The position numbers and the translations under genes were made by a program. A stretch of DNA of 64,000 nucleotides from Nonomuraea terrae (GTDB lineage Bacteria; Actinomycetota; Actinomycetes; Streptosporangiales; Streptosporangiaceae), in the NCBI RefSeq assembly GCF_004348995.1, contig NZ_SMKQ01000016.1, positions 19,235-83,234 on the forward strand. The letters are read 5' to 3'. The notes under the pieces are model-generated. The model made no database searches, had not been told where the DNA came from, and worked only from the letters and a program-made list of their open reading frames with translations. Below, piece after piece: positions 1 through 8,545 of the stretch; position 1 is the first letter of the stretch; each line of letters opens with the position of its first letter.

Positions 1-1
1 C

Positions 2-91
2 TACGCGGCCGCCCGCGCCAACCATCACTGGCCCAACTCCGCGAAGCGGTTCGTCTCCCAGCTGGAGGCCTGGGCCGGGGTCAAGCACTGA
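2..91 (+). CDS. C-terminal end of an upstream gene (5' end outside window)
   Basis: An open frame enters from the left edge and stops at TGA 89-91. It encodes about 29 residues including HHWPNSAKRF and a Trp/Leu-rich end, with the codon bias of real genes here. The fragment is too short to assign. A glycosyltransferase would fit the DUF4434 neighbour, but this is a guess from context. Confidence 0.55.
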   Translation, partial: YAAARANHHWPNSAKRFVSQLEAWAGVKH

Positions 92-106
92 ATCACACGA
101 GGGCGG

Positions 107-1921
107 TTGGGTTTCCTGAACGTGCGCTGGCTCTTCCTGGTCGTGGGCGCGGTCGTGGCGGCCGTGGTGGCCGCCGTGATGATCGTGCTGCCGGACTCGT
201 CCGACGAGCCCGCGAAGGAGGCCGGCTCCAAGGCGGCGCCGACGCCGTCGAGGACGTTCCCGACCCCTCGGGTGAGCGAGTTCACCGACCCCTGTGGAAC
301 GTTCGACACCGGTGAGGCCGCCCCCTACGCCGTCACCGGCTACTGGATCACCCCGACGTCCAACCCGTGCACCTGGCGCAAGCAGCTCCAGGAGATCCAC
401 CGCGTCGGCGGCGACACGATCATCCGGATCGGCTGGGGCCTGCAGTACCGCACGGTCTCCGACGACGGGGAGGTGCTGGCCAAGGACGGCACCGTCGACC
501 CCCTCTACGAGGCGTGCGAGGAGGACGGCCTGACCTGCCACGACGCCGCCATGCGTGATCTGAAGGAGGCCAATCCGAAGAACCGGATCGGCCGCATGTA
601 CGTCTACAGGACCGACGAGTCGTTCGGCCCCGAGGTGTTCCGCTGCCCCGAGATGGAGCACGCCATCCCGATCGGCAAGCGGATCTACTACCGCCTGCTC
701 ACCCAGCCCGACGGCTCCGACGACGCCACCTGCGACTTCACCGGCAAGCCCGACTCGTACGACATGATCCTCATAGCGGGCTCGCCCAACGACAGCCTGG
801 GCGAACTGCTCGACCTGGGCGACCAGTTCGGGATGCGGGTCTTCCCCGCGCTGCCGCTGGCCCCCCGCGACTCCAGGACGCCGACCAAGGCCGAGCCGCG
901 CCACCTCGGCACGCTGACCACGCTGACGCGGCGCATCCTGCAGGACTACGGCGTGCGCTTCGCCGACCGCCCCTCGCTCGGCGGGGTCTACCAGCCGTTC
1001 GAGGTGCAGATGTCGGAGACGCTGGCGGACAATCCGACGCTGGACGTCTACTCCGACCAGCACACGATCGTCGAGCAGGAGCTGCCCGGCAAGCCCATCC
1101 TGATCAGCCCCTACCTCGACGCGCGCAAACGGGTGGCCTTCGGCCGGACGCCCCGGCAGGTCGCCGAGGGGTTCAAGGCCCTGGTGAAGACCGGGGTCGG
1201 CATCATCGCGCCGCAGGACAGCCGGGGCACCGGCAAGGTCGGCCTGTTCTGGCCCGACGAGCGCGACCAGGAGGTGGACGAGCGGCTGCGGCCGGTGGTG
1301 GGCGAGGCGACGTACGACACCGCCTACCACGGGTCCACGCGCGACTACTACCGCGAGATGGCCGCGGCCCGGCTGGAGCTGCTCGACGCCGGATACCAGG
1401 TGCAGCTGTGGGCGAACGTGGAGGCGTTCGAGCCGTCCGGCGACCGGCCGTGCGCCCCGACGGGCACGCGCGGCAAGACCGACAAGAAGCGCCTGGACCA
1501 GGCGGTGACGATGGCCGGGCGATACGTCCAGAAGATCGTCTCCTACATGTGGAGCGACTTCATGACCTGCGGCGAGCCGTCGCTGGAGACGGAGATCCTC
1601 CGGGACTGGCAGCGGCCGATCGCCGTCGACGCCATCCGCACGCCGCGCGACGTCCAGGACGGCGTCGAGGTGCGCGGCTACAACCTCAAGGACAGCACCG
1701 TCACCCTGCAGTGGTCGGGCGGCACGAAGGAGCTGGTGGTCTCGTCCGTCGGCTGGCTGGACGAGAACCCGATCGAGGGCGAGCTGCCCGAGGGCATGGC
1801 GACCGCGTGGGTGCCGTTCGACTGGAGTCAGGTGCAGACCGGGGAGTGGGTGCGGATCAGCGTGCGCCTGCCGTCCGGCCAGGAGAGCACCGAGCCGTTA
1901 CACGTCCGCATCCTCACCTGA
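107..1921 (+). CDS. Membrane-anchored DUF4434-type (glycosidase-like barrel) protein
   Basis: A 604-residue protein with one N-terminal hydrophobic segment (about residues 6-30), a charged linker, then a large extracytoplasmic domain. The start of that domain (VTGYWITPTSNPCTW), the IIRIGWG strand, a central PILISPYLDARKR segment and a late VQLWANVEAFEP segment resemble DUF4434, a TIM-barrel family related to glycoside hydrolases and often found near exopolysaccharide genes. The last ~100 residues look like a beta-sandwich. The start is uncertain: TTG 107 has GAGGG only 3 nt upstream, and GTG 122 would give a cleaner signal anchor. It follows the partial upstream gene by 15 nt and may share its operon. 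Its substrate is not deducible. Confidence 0.7.
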   Translation: MGFLNVRWLFLVVGAVVAAVVAAVMIVLPDSSDEPAKEAGSKAAPTPSRTFPTPRVSEFTDPCGTFDTGEAAPYAVTGYWITPTSNPCTWRKQLQEIHRVGGDTIIRIGWGLQYRTVSDDGEVLAKDGTVDPLYEACEEDGLTCHDAAMRDLKEANPKNRIGRMYVYRTDESFGPEVFRCPEMEHAIPIGKRIYYRLLTQPDGSDDATCDFTGKPDSYDMILIAGSPNDSLGELLDLGDQFGMRVFPALPLAPRDSRTPTKAEPRHLGTLTTLTRRILQDYGVRFADRPSLGGVYQPFEVQMSETLADNPTLDVYSDQHTIVEQELPGKPILISPYLDARKRVAFGRTPRQVAEGFKALVKTGVGIIAPQDSRGTGKVGLFWPDERDQEVDERLRPVVGEATYDTAYHGSTRDYYREMAAARLELLDAGYQVQLWANVEAFEPSGDRPCAPTGTRGKTDKKRLDQAVTMAGRYVQKIVSYMWSDFMTCGEPSLETEILRDWQRPIAVDAIRTPRDVQDGVEVRGYNLKDSTVTLQWSGGTKELVVSSVGWLDENPIEGELPEGMATAWVPFDWSQVQTGEWVRISVRLPSGQESTEPLHVRILT

Positions 1922-1962
1922 GCCGCCTGATCGCGCGGTTCGCCGGTGGTGGGAGGTCCGTG

Positions 1963-1968
1963 TAACGT
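1963..1968 (+). promoter_or_regulatory. TAACGT -10-like element, leaderless start
   Basis: TAACGT lies 7 nt before ATG 1976. With no Shine-Dalgarno at that ATG, this fits a leaderless transcript. A rival reading is GGGAGG (1951-1956) serving GTG 1967. Confidence 0.4.
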
Positions 1969-1975
1969 GCCGTCC

Positions 1976-2641
1976 ATGGTCCCGAGCGTCCCGGTCAGCG
2001 TCGACCTGGTCGTGCTCACCGTCCGTAACCAGGCACTGAGCGCCCTGGTGTGGCGGCGCGACAGCCCGCCGTTCCTGCGCCGCTGGTCGTTGCCCGGCGG
2101 CTTCATCCAGCTCGACGAGGACCTCCCGGCCGCCGCCCACCGCATCCTCGCCGAGCGCGCCGGCCTCCCGGGCGCGCCGGTGCACCTGGAGCAGCTCCAG
2201 ACGTACGGCTACCCCGACCGCGACCCCCGCCAGCGCGTGCTCAGCGTCGCCTACCTCGGTCTCGCCCCCGACCTGCCGGCCTCGGAGAAGGCCCACATGA
2301 GCTGGCAGCCGGTCGACGCCCTGACCGTCATGGCCTTCGACCACCGCCGCATCATGCTCGACGGCGTCGAACGCGCCCGGGCCAAGCTGGAGTACACCTC
2401 GCTGGGGGCGGCGTTCTGCCCGCCCGAGTTCACGGTGGCCGATTTGCGCCGGGTCTACGAGATCGTCTGGGGCCGCCGGCTCGACCCGCGCAACTTCCAC
2501 CGCAAGGTCACCAAGGCCGAGGGCTTCCTGGTGGAGACCGGCGAGACGACGACCCGCGACGGCGGCCGGCCCGCCAAGCTCTACCGCCGCGGCCCCGCCG
2601 AGCTGCTCCACCCGCCGATGCTGCGCAGCCTCAGAGACTGA
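1976..2641 (+). CDS. NUDIX-domain transcriptional regulator, NrtR-like
   Basis: About 221 residues. The N-terminal two thirds form a NUDIX fold: LPGGFIQLDEDL begins a NUDIX box in which two key acidic positions of the REUxEE core are replaced (RILAER). That is typical of NrtR-type regulators, which bind ADP-ribose derivatives without hydrolysing them. The C-terminal part (about 145-221) carries FHRKVTKAEGFLVETGE and RPAKLYRR, the winged-helix signature of NrtR-like proteins. NrtR family members regulate NAD biosynthesis or pentose use; the target here is unknown because no NAD gene is adjacent. ATG 1976 was chosen for the -10-like hexamer; GTG 1967 with GGGAGG is the alternative. Confidence 0.78.
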   Translation: MVPSVPVSVDLVVLTVRNQALSALVWRRDSPPFLRRWSLPGGFIQLDEDLPAAAHRILAERAGLPGAPVHLEQLQTYGYPDRDPRQRVLSVAYLGLAPDLPASEKAHMSWQPVDALTVMAFDHRRIMLDGVERARAKLEYTSLGAAFCPPEFTVADLRRVYEIVWGRRLDPRNFHRKVTKAEGFLVETGETTTRDGGRPAKLYRRGPAELLHPPMLRSLRD

Positions 2642-2690
2642 CCCGGTCCCCGCGGCCCACCTGGGTGATGCCGCACCGAGCCGCTCCTTT

Positions 2691-2696
2691 TATGGT
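2691..2696 (+). promoter_or_regulatory. TATGGT -10-like element, leaderless start
   Basis: TATGGT ends 6 nt before ATG 2703, and there is no ribosome binding site. Consistent with a leaderless mRNA. Confidence 0.45.
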
Positions 2697-2702
2697 TAGG
2701 CC

Positions 2703-3773
2703 ATGCCTCGTTTCCGCAAGATCCTCGACACCGTGGCCCCTTACAAGCCGGGCAAGTCCGTGGCCGCGCCGGCCGGCGGGCGGTCGTACAAGCTGTCCTC
2801 CAACGAGTCGCCCTACGAGCCCCTGCCCTCCGTGGTCGAGGTGATCGCCAAAGCGGCGCGCGAGGTCAACCGCTATCCCGACCCCACGAGCATGCGGCTG
2901 ATGGAGGCCATCGCGGAGCGCCACGACGTCCCGACCGGCCACGTCACGCTCGGCCCCGGGTCCGTCACGATCGTGCAGCAGCTGCTCACGTCGGTCGCCG
3001 ATCCCGGCACCGAGTCGGTGTACGCCTGGCGGTCGTTCGAGTCCTACCCGCTGCTGTCGGACCTGGCGGGCATGACGTCGGTCAGGGTGCCGCTGGCGGG
3101 CGAGGAGCACGACCTCGGCGCGATGGCCGAGGCGATCACCGACCGCACCCGCATCGTGTTCGTCTGCACCCCGAACAACCCCACCGGCGTCGCCGCGCGC
3201 CGGTCGCAGCTGGAGGAGTTCCTCGACCGGGTGCCCGAGCACGCGCTGGTGGTGCTCGACGAGGCCTACCACGAGTACGTGCGCGACGCCGACGTCCCCG
3301 ACGGCCTGACCCTCTACCGCGACCGGCCCAACGTGGTCGTGCTGCGCACCTTCTCCAAGGCGTACGGGCTGGCCGGGCTGCGCGTCGGCTACATGATCGC
3401 GCAGGAGCCGGTGGCGGCGGCCGTCCGCAAGACGATCGTGCCGTTCGCCGTCAACCACCTCGCCCAGGCCGCCGCCATCGCCTCGCTGAAGGCGGAGGAC
3501 GAGCTGCTGGAGCGGGTCGAGCAGGTGGTCAAGGAGCGCACGCGGGTGCGCGAGGCGCTGGTCGAGCAGGGCTGGACGGTCCCGCCGACCGAGGCGAACT
3601 TCGTCTGGCTGCGCTTCGACGACGAGCAGCGCACGCTCGCCTTCACCGACGCGTGCGCCGCCGCGGGCGTCGCCGTGCGGCCGTACCCGCCCGACGGTGT
3701 CCGCGTCTCGATCGGCACCCCGGAGGCGAACGACGTCCTGCTCCGGGCGGCGGACGCGTTCCGCAACGGCTGA
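2703..3773 (+). CDS. hisC: Histidinol-phosphate / aromatic amino-acid aminotransferase (PLP fold type I)
   Basis: A 356-residue class I/II aminotransferase of normal HisC length. The opening [13 protein letters not shown], the NRYPDP segment, CTPNNPTG, the cofactor-binding DEAYHEY and the Schiff-base motif [14 protein letters not shown] (Lys219) are all present. The family transfers amino groups between L-glutamate and histidinol phosphate or aromatic 2-oxo acids, in the cytosol. No other his gene is nearby. A free-standing copy such as this may be the aromatic aminotransferase Pat rather than the his-operon enzyme. The regulator gene starts 22 nt downstream, so co-transcription is likely. 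Confidence 0.85.
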   Translation: MPRFRKILDTVAPYKPGKSVAAPAGGRSYKLSSNESPYEPLPSVVEVIAKAAREVNRYPDPTSMRLMEAIAERHDVPTGHVTLGPGSVTIVQQLLTSVADPGTESVYAWRSFESYPLLSDLAGMTSVRVPLAGEEHDLGAMAEAITDRTRIVFVCTPNNPTGVAARRSQLEEFLDRVPEHALVVLDEAYHEYVRDADVPDGLTLYRDRPNVVVLRTFSKAYGLAGLRVGYMIAQEPVAAAVRKTIVPFAVNHLAQAAAIASLKAEDELLERVEQVVKERTRVREALVEQGWTVPPTEANFVWLRFDDEQRTLAFTDACAAAGVAVRPYPPDGVRVSIGTPEANDVLLRAADAFRNG

Positions 3774-3795
3774 GGAACGGTCTCGGGGGCGTGCC

Positions 3796-5109
3796 GTGGA
3801 GCGGCTGCGATCGAGGATCGCCATCGGGGTGGTCGGCCCGCACGATCTGGTGGAGCGGATCGTGCACGTCGGTGCGGGCCTGCCGACGGCGGCGACGTTC
3901 CGGCTGGTGAGCGCCTCCCAGGACGAGAAACTCAGCAAGATCACCGGCAGCGTCGACGCGGTGCTGTTCACCGGCCCGCTCCAGTACGACCTGGCCACGC
4001 AGGCGGGTGAGCTCGACGTCCCGGCCACGTACGTGCCGGTGAGCGGGGCCGGGCTCTACGCGGCGCTGCTGCGCGGCGCGCTGGGGCAGGGCGTCGACCC
4101 GGCCCGGGTCAGCATCGACTCCATCGCGCCCGCCGAGGTCGCCGAGGCGTACGACGAGATCGGCCTGCCCACGGCGGGCGTGCACGTCCGCGAATACCTG
4201 GGGCCCGACTCGGTGCGCGGCTTCGCCGGCTTTCACGAGCGTCTCCACCGCGAGGGCGCCACCACGGCGGCCCTCACCACCGTCCGCACCGTCGCCACCA
4301 GACTGACGGCCGACGGGGTGCCGGTGCTGCGCATGACCCCCGCCGCGAGCACGGTGCGCCGGGCCATCGACACCGCCGCGCTGCTCGGTGCGGGCAACCG
4401 GGCGCAGGAGTCGCAGATCGCGATCGCGCTGGTGTCGCCCGTGGCCAGGCCGGGCACCGCCGATCCCGGCGACTACCGGCAGCAGGAGCTCAGGCTGCTG
4501 CTGCACCGGTCGCTGCTGGCCGACGCGCGGCTGATGGGCGCCACGGTCGTGCCGCGCGAGGAGCACGCCTACGCGCTGATCACCACTGCGGGGGCGCTGT
4601 CGCGGGTCACCGACGGCTTCCGGACGGCGCCGTTCGTCGACCGGGTGCGCGCCGACGTGGGTCTCGACGTGGTGTGCGGCCTCGGTCTCGGCGGCACGGC
4701 CAGGGACGCCGACGCCCACGCCGCGACCGCGCTCGACCGGGCCCGCGCCGTGGGGGCGGCGGCGTTCCTGGTGGACGGCGACGGCGTGGCGCTGCCGCTG
4801 CCCGCGCACGGGCGCGCCGGCACCCGCACGGGCGGCAGCCCCGGCACGGTCACGGAGCCGGGCTCCCGGGCGGTCACGGAGCCCGGCTCGCGGGCGGTGA
4901 GGATCCGCGACCGGCTGGTCGAGCGGCTCGGCCCCGGCTGCGTGGTGGTCGACGCCGAGACCGTCGCCGAGATCCTCGGCCTCGCGCCCAGGAGCGCCAG
5001 GAGGGTGCTGCAACACCTGGTGGAGGAGGGCCTGGCCTGGGCACTGCCCCCGGTACGGCCGACGCAGGCGGGTCGCCCCCGTCAGCCGTACCGCCTCATC
5101 ACGCGCTGA
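3796..5109 (+). CDS. Uncharacterised winged-helix regulator with degenerate GGDEF-like domain, copy 1
   Basis: About 437 residues, cytosolic. Visible layout: an alpha/beta domain (about 8-150) opening with IGVVGPHDLVERI and containing DAVLFTGPLQYDLA and RVSIDSIAP; a helical HERLHREGATTAALTTVRTVATRL segment joining to LLGAGNR; a cyclase/GGDEF-like domain (about 230-330) with a glycine-rich GLGLGGTARDADAHAATALDRA strand-turn-helix but no GGDEF signature; and a C-terminal winged helix ending GRPRQPYRLI. I cannot name the family. Sensing by the first domain, a structural or nucleotide role for the second and DNA binding by the third are inferences. Closely related copies lie at 14031 and 22084. 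GTG 3796 was chosen because copy 2 starts at the same residue. A 24-bp tandem duplication lies in the linker. Confidence 0.75.
   Translation: MERLRSRIAIGVVGPHDLVERIVHVGAGLPTAATFRLVSASQDEKLSKITGSVDAVLFTGPLQYDLATQAGELDVPATYVPVSGAGLYAALLRGALGQGVDPARVSIDSIAPAEVAEAYDEIGLPTAGVHVREYLGPDSVRGFAGFHERLHREGATTAALTTVRTVATRLTADGVPVLRMTPAASTVRRAIDTAALLGAGNRAQESQIAIALVSPVARPGTADPGDYRQQELRLLLHRSLLADARLMGATVVPREEHAYALITTAGALSRVTDGFRTAPFVDRVRADVGLDVVCGLGLGGTARDADAHAATALDRARAVGAAAFLVDGDGVALPLPAHGRAGTRTGGSPGTVTEPGSRAVTEPGSRAVRIRDRLVERLGPGCVVVDAETVAEILGLAPRSARRVLQHLVEEGLAWALPPVRPTQAGRPRQPYRLITR
4847..4894 (+). repeat. 24-bp tandem duplication inside regulator copy 1
   Basis: Two adjacent 24-bp units (4847-4870 and 4871-4894) differ at two positions and encode a repeated Val-Thr-Glu-Pro-Gly-Ser-Arg-Ala linker before the C-terminal domain. 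Copies 2 and 3 lack it, so it looks recent and in a tolerant linker. Confidence 0.85.
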
Positions 5110-5128
5110 ACGCCCGGGCCCGCCGGCG

Positions 5129-6640
5129 TCAGCGGCGCGCGCCCCAGTTGAGATAGGCCACGCCCAGCAGGTGGGAGCCCTGGTCGACCTGCAGCTCACG
5201 GCCGACGTAGACGGACAGGGCGTGCGGGTGCAGCGCCTCGTCCCAGGGAGTCAGGGCCATCCAGCGGGGCGCCTGCAGATACTGGCCGGCCGCCGCGAAG
5301 CCGCCGGTGCCGTCCACGCGCAGCGTCGTGGTCGGCACCCCCTGCGGGTCGGTGGTGGCCATGTTCCTGGTGTAGGCGCGGGCGAGCCGGACCATGTCGG
5401 CGCCGTTGAAGCCGAGCTGGTTGCGGAAGGCCAGGACGGCGAACTCCACGTCGATGGCGCCGTGGCTGAGGTCCTCGATCTGCCGGGCGCCGTTGCCCGA
5501 CGGGGTGAACTCGGAGATCTCCTGGCTCTTGGTGAAGCCGCGGTAGGTGTGGCCGAACGTCGGCCAGTACGACCAGGTGGAGGCGTCGTTCGGGCCGGGC
5601 TTGAGCTCGCGGGCGAACGTGCGCGCCAGCGCCCGCACCCGGTCGCCGTAGAAGCGGTCGCCGGTCGCGGCGTAGATCTCGGCGTAGGTCTGGCCGAGCG
5701 CGAGGAACTGGTTGGTCGGCTGCTCGGTGCCGTCGTAGGCGAGGGGGGTGCCCTTGTTCCAGACGAAGTAGCCGTACCCGTCGTCGGTCTGGCGCCACTC
5801 GTCGTCGTGCGCGGCGGCGGCGTCGCGCACCGCCTGAAGGTATTCCTCCGCTTTCGCACGATATTTCGGGACAGAATGCAGCGTCGGCGTGCCGAGCACC
5901 ACCCGCGCGAACGACGCCATGCCCCACGTGATCATCCCGGTGTGCACCGTGAAGACCACCGGCTGGGAGACCAGCGGCGTGCTGCCCGCGGCCGGCACCC
6001 CGTCCCCCAGCGCCTTGGCCGTGACCAGCATGGACGACGGATACGCGGCCAGGATGCGGTCGGGGGCGAAGTCGGGCGAGGCCGGGTCCATGGTCAGGTC
6101 GGCGAAGGTCGACGTGGTGCCGGTCCTGCCGCGTACCTCCAGCGTGAACCGCCCCTCGGACGTGCCCGAGCGCACGGTCACGGTGGTCAGGTCGGCGTAA
6201 CTCACCGCGCTGCGCACCTCCAACGCCGGCCGCCCGTCGGCGTCGTTCAGCGTGACCTTGCCCAGCGTGTACGGATGCATGGCGCGCCAGGCCGGCAGCG
6301 ATCGCCCCTTGTAGTCGGTGACGCCGCGCTCGGAGTCGCGGTTGGCCAGCATCTGGTCGACGGTCTCGATCACCCGGTCCAGGTAGTGGGTGTCCTTGTA
6401 GGTCTCGTACATCCTGACGAAACCGGCCAGGGCGTAGGACTGGCCCCACGCCAGCCCGCCGTGCTCGTTGGTGCCCGCCGCCTGCTCCCCGCCGGTGCCG
6501 GCGTACCAGGTGCGGTCGAAATGGTCGAAGGTCTCGCGGGAGGTGTAGTCGTATCCGTCGGCGAGGGCCCGGGTGGCCGGCGCCAGGGCGAGCGCGCCGG
6601 CGGCGAGCGCTCCTAAGCCGAACTGCCTGCGTGTCAACAT
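5129..6640 (-). CDS. Tat-exported alpha/alpha-toroid-like protein, putative polysaccharide-active enzyme
   Basis: A 503-residue protein whose N-terminus carries TRRQFGLG followed by a hydrophobic Ala/Leu stretch and an ALA cleavage site near residue 29: a twin-arginine signal. The mature part has paired helices such as YALAGFVRMYETYKDTHYLD and LALGQTYAEIYAATGDRFYGD, typical of (alpha/alpha) barrels in lyases, epimerases and unsaturated glucuronyl hydrolases. A beta-rich insert lies around residues 125-210. It resembles the glucuronyl C5-epimerase/lyase superfamily, but I cannot assign a family or active site. ATG 6640 has AAGGAG upstream. It is the last gene of a leftward run after two permeases, so it probably acts outside the cell on the glycan whose fragments they import. 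Confidence 0.65.
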   Translation of the reverse strand: MLTRRQFGLGALAAGALALAPATRALADGYDYTSRETFDHFDRTWYAGTGGEQAAGTNEHGGLAWGQSYALAGFVRMYETYKDTHYLDRVIETVDQMLANRDSERGVTDYKGRSLPAWRAMHPYTLGKVTLNDADGRPALEVRSAVSYADLTTVTVRSGTSEGRFTLEVRGRTGTTSTFADLTMDPASPDFAPDRILAAYPSSMLVTAKALGDGVPAAGSTPLVSQPVVFTVHTGMITWGMASFARVVLGTPTLHSVPKYRAKAEEYLQAVRDAAAAHDDEWRQTDDGYGYFVWNKGTPLAYDGTEQPTNQFLALGQTYAEIYAATGDRFYGDRVRALARTFARELKPGPNDASTWSYWPTFGHTYRGFTKSQEISEFTPSGNGARQIEDLSHGAIDVEFAVLAFRNQLGFNGADMVRLARAYTRNMATTDPQGVPTTTLRVDGTGGFAAAGQYLQAPRWMALTPWDEALHPHALSVYVGRELQVDQGSHLLGVAYLNWGARR

Positions 6641-6666
6641 CGGGTGCTTCTCCTTCCGCGCGGGCG

Positions 6667-7482
6667 TCAGCCCTTCACCGCGCCGCGCATTCCTTCGAGA
6701 ACGTGCCGTTGCATGAGCATGAAGACGACCACGACCGGGACGATCGACAGGATCGTGCCGGCCGCGAGGGAGCGGACGTCGGTGCCGGTGATGCCGGCGA
6801 GGTAGGCGACGCCCAGGGCGATCGGATACTTGGCGGAGTCCTTCAGCACCACCAGCGGCCACAGGAAGCTGTTCCAGACCGAGATGAAGCCGAAGATGGC
6901 GAGGATGGCCAGGGTCGGCCTGGCCGCCGGCAGCATGACGTGCCAGAAGATGCGCAGCTCGTGGCAGCCGTCCGTGCGGGCGGCGTCCACGATCTCGCGC
7001 GGCACCCCGGCGAACGTCTGGCGGAGCAGGAAGATCCCGAACGCCGACAGGATGCCGGGCAGGATCACCCCCGCGAAGGTGTCGGCCATGCTGAGCTGCG
7101 AGACCACCATGAAGCGCGGGATCAGCATGACCTCGCTGGGCAGGAACATCGTGGACAGGATGGCGAAGAAGATCAGGTTGCGTCCCCTGAACCGCATCTG
7201 CGCCAGCGGGTACGCGCACAACGCCGACACGATGAGGTACGCCGGCACGGTGATCGCGACGTAGATCACCGAGTTCCACATGTACTGCGGGAACGGGATG
7301 GACGTCCACGCCTCGATCACCCAGTCCAGCACGGGCGGCCTGGGGATGACGTCGGGCGGGAACGAGAAGACGGCCTGGTGGGAGGGCTTGAGCCCGGCCG
7401 ACAGCAGGATGAGGAACGGCCCGACGAAAGCGAGGGCGATCGCCGTCAGCAGGATGTACGTCCCGGCTCTGCGCAGGATCAC
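6667..7482 (-). CDS. Carbohydrate ABC transporter permease, MalG/UgpE type
   Basis: About 271 residues with six predicted membrane helices. It carries the cytoplasmic EAA loop (EIVDAARTDGCHELRIFWHVMLPAARP) that contacts the ATPase, placing it in the MalG-like inner-membrane permeases of CUT1 sugar importers. The GTG start overlaps the stop of the MalF-type gene by 4 nt (GTGA), so the two are translationally coupled and should form a heterodimer. No ATPase gene lies in the locus. Actinomycete CUT1 systems often share one MsiK-type ATPase encoded elsewhere, which is the likely explanation. Confidence 0.9.
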   Translation of the reverse strand: MILRRAGTYILLTAIALAFVGPFLILLSAGLKPSHQAVFSFPPDVIPRPPVLDWVIEAWTSIPFPQYMWNSVIYVAITVPAYLIVSALCAYPLAQMRFRGRNLIFFAILSTMFLPSEVMLIPRFMVVSQLSMADTFAGVILPGILSAFGIFLLRQTFAGVPREIVDAARTDGCHELRIFWHVMLPAARPTLAILAIFGFISVWNSFLWPLVVLKDSAKYPIALGVAYLAGITGTDVRSLAAGTILSIVPVVVVFMLMQRHVLEGMRGAVKG

Positions 7483-8372
7483 GCGACCACCGCCTGTCCC
7501 TTGTTGACCCGGTGGTTGAGCACGGCCATGCCGATCATCAGCACCCAGAGCACCAGGCCCATGGCGCTGGCGTAGCCCATCTCGTAGTGCTCGAAGGCGG
7601 CGGACCAGATGTAGTAGCCGAGCGTGAGGGTGGCGTCCTGCGGGCCGCCCCTGGTCATGACGTAGATCGAGGTGAAGGCCTGCATGGAGTCGAGCATCTC
7701 CATGGTGAAGGCCACCGCGATGTAGGGCGCCATGAGCGGGACGGTGATGCGGCGCAGCCGTACCCAGGCGCCGGCGCCGTCGACCTTCGCGGCCTCGTAC
7801 AGGCTGGTGGGGATCGTCTGCAGGCCGGCGAGATAGATCATCATGTAGAACCCCATGCTCTTCCAGCCCTCGACCAGCACCAGCGCGGGCAGGGCCCAGA
7901 AGGGGTCGAGCAAGTACTGGATCGGCTGGTCGAGCAGCCCGAAGGCGGTGAGCATCCAGTTGAGCACGCCCTGCTGGTGGAAGACGTACTCCCAGGCCAC
8001 GCCGACGGCGACCATCGAGGTCACGACCGGCAGGTAGTAGAGCATCCGGAACGTCCTGATGCCCGGCACTTTCTGGTTGACCAGGACGGCGAGCAGCAGC
8101 GGCAGCACGACGAGCAGCGGGAACATCCCGATGAGGAAGAGCACCGAGTTGAGCAGCGACTTCCAGAAGCGCTCGTCGCCGAGCATGCGGGTGAAGTTGT
8201 CCATCCCGGCGAACGTGGGCGGCGAGACCACGTCGTAGTGGAGAACCGACAGCTGGATGGCAGTGACGGCCGGCCAGGCGAAGAACACCCCGAACAGGAC
8301 GAGGGCGGGCAGCGCAAACAGATAGGGGGTGTACCACCGCTGTCCGGGCATCCGGGTGGCGGCCACAGGCAT
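7479..8372 (-). CDS. Carbohydrate ABC transporter permease, MalF/UgpA type
   Basis: About 297 residues with six membrane helices. The first is WYTPYLFALPALVLFGVFFAW, and the EAA loop is SLYEAAKVDGAGAWVRLRRITVPLM. Partner of the MalG-type permease downstream. ATG 8372 with AAGGA just upstream, or GTG 8375, is the start. It is transcribed away from the solute-binding lipoprotein gene across a 170-nt divergent region with repeated motifs, so both halves of the transporter are probably controlled by the same operators. The sugar is unknown; the uronic-acid-type enzymes around it suggest an acidic oligosaccharide. Confidence 0.9.
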   Translation of the reverse strand: MPVAATRMPGQRWYTPYLFALPALVLFGVFFAWPAVTAIQLSVLHYDVVSPPTFAGMDNFTRMLGDERFWKSLLNSVLFLIGMFPLLVVLPLLLAVLVNQKVPGIRTFRMLYYLPVVTSMVAVGVAWEYVFHQQGVLNWMLTAFGLLDQPIQYLLDPFWALPALVLVEGWKSMGFYMMIYLAGLQTIPTSLYEAAKVDGAGAWVRLRRITVPLMAPYIAVAFTMEMLDSMQAFTSIYVMTRGGPQDATLTLGYYIWSAAFEHYEMGYASAMGLVLWVLMIGMAVLNHRVNKGQAVVA

Positions 8373-8378
8373 CACATC

Positions 8379-8395
8379 CTTAGTGCCATCCTAAG
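8379..8395. promoter_or_regulatory. Inverted repeat CTTAG-N7-CTAAG in the divergent promoter region
   Basis: Perfect 5-bp arms (8379-8383 and 8391-8395) just upstream of the leftward permease gene. Position and symmetry suggest an operator; short arms make chance possible. Confidence 0.3.
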
Positions 8396-8399
8396 CAGT

Positions 8400-8530
8400 G
8401 ATAAGGGACGGCCATAATTTGGAGGGAGCGTATAATCGGTGCCCAGTCAGGTCAAGAGTGCCCGGCTATTGACGAATACTGCGAAAGACTGTCACGCTGC
8501 CGAAAGTGAGATAAAGGACGGCCATATTAA
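8400..8530 (+). repeat. Duplicated GATAARGGACGGCCATA motif in the divergent region
   Basis: Two direct copies, 8400-8419 and 8510-8529, match at 17 of 20 positions. The second sits just before the ribosome binding site of the lipoprotein gene, the first between the putative promoter and the permease gene. Repeated sites flanking a divergent promoter fit a regulator-binding pair. Confidence 0.5.
8431..8436 (+). promoter_or_regulatory. TATAAT -10 element
   Basis: A perfect TATAAT in a GC-rich background between the two repeat copies. No good -35 is visible at 16-18 nt, so activation or an extended -10 would be needed. It would give the lipoprotein mRNA a leader of about 100 nt. Confidence 0.4.
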
Positions 8531-8545
8531 GAGGAGGTTTCGTCC

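Noticed and set aside
8469..8474. TTGACG considered as the -35 of the lipoprotein promoter.
   Set aside because: No acceptable -10 hexamer lies 16-18 nt downstream.
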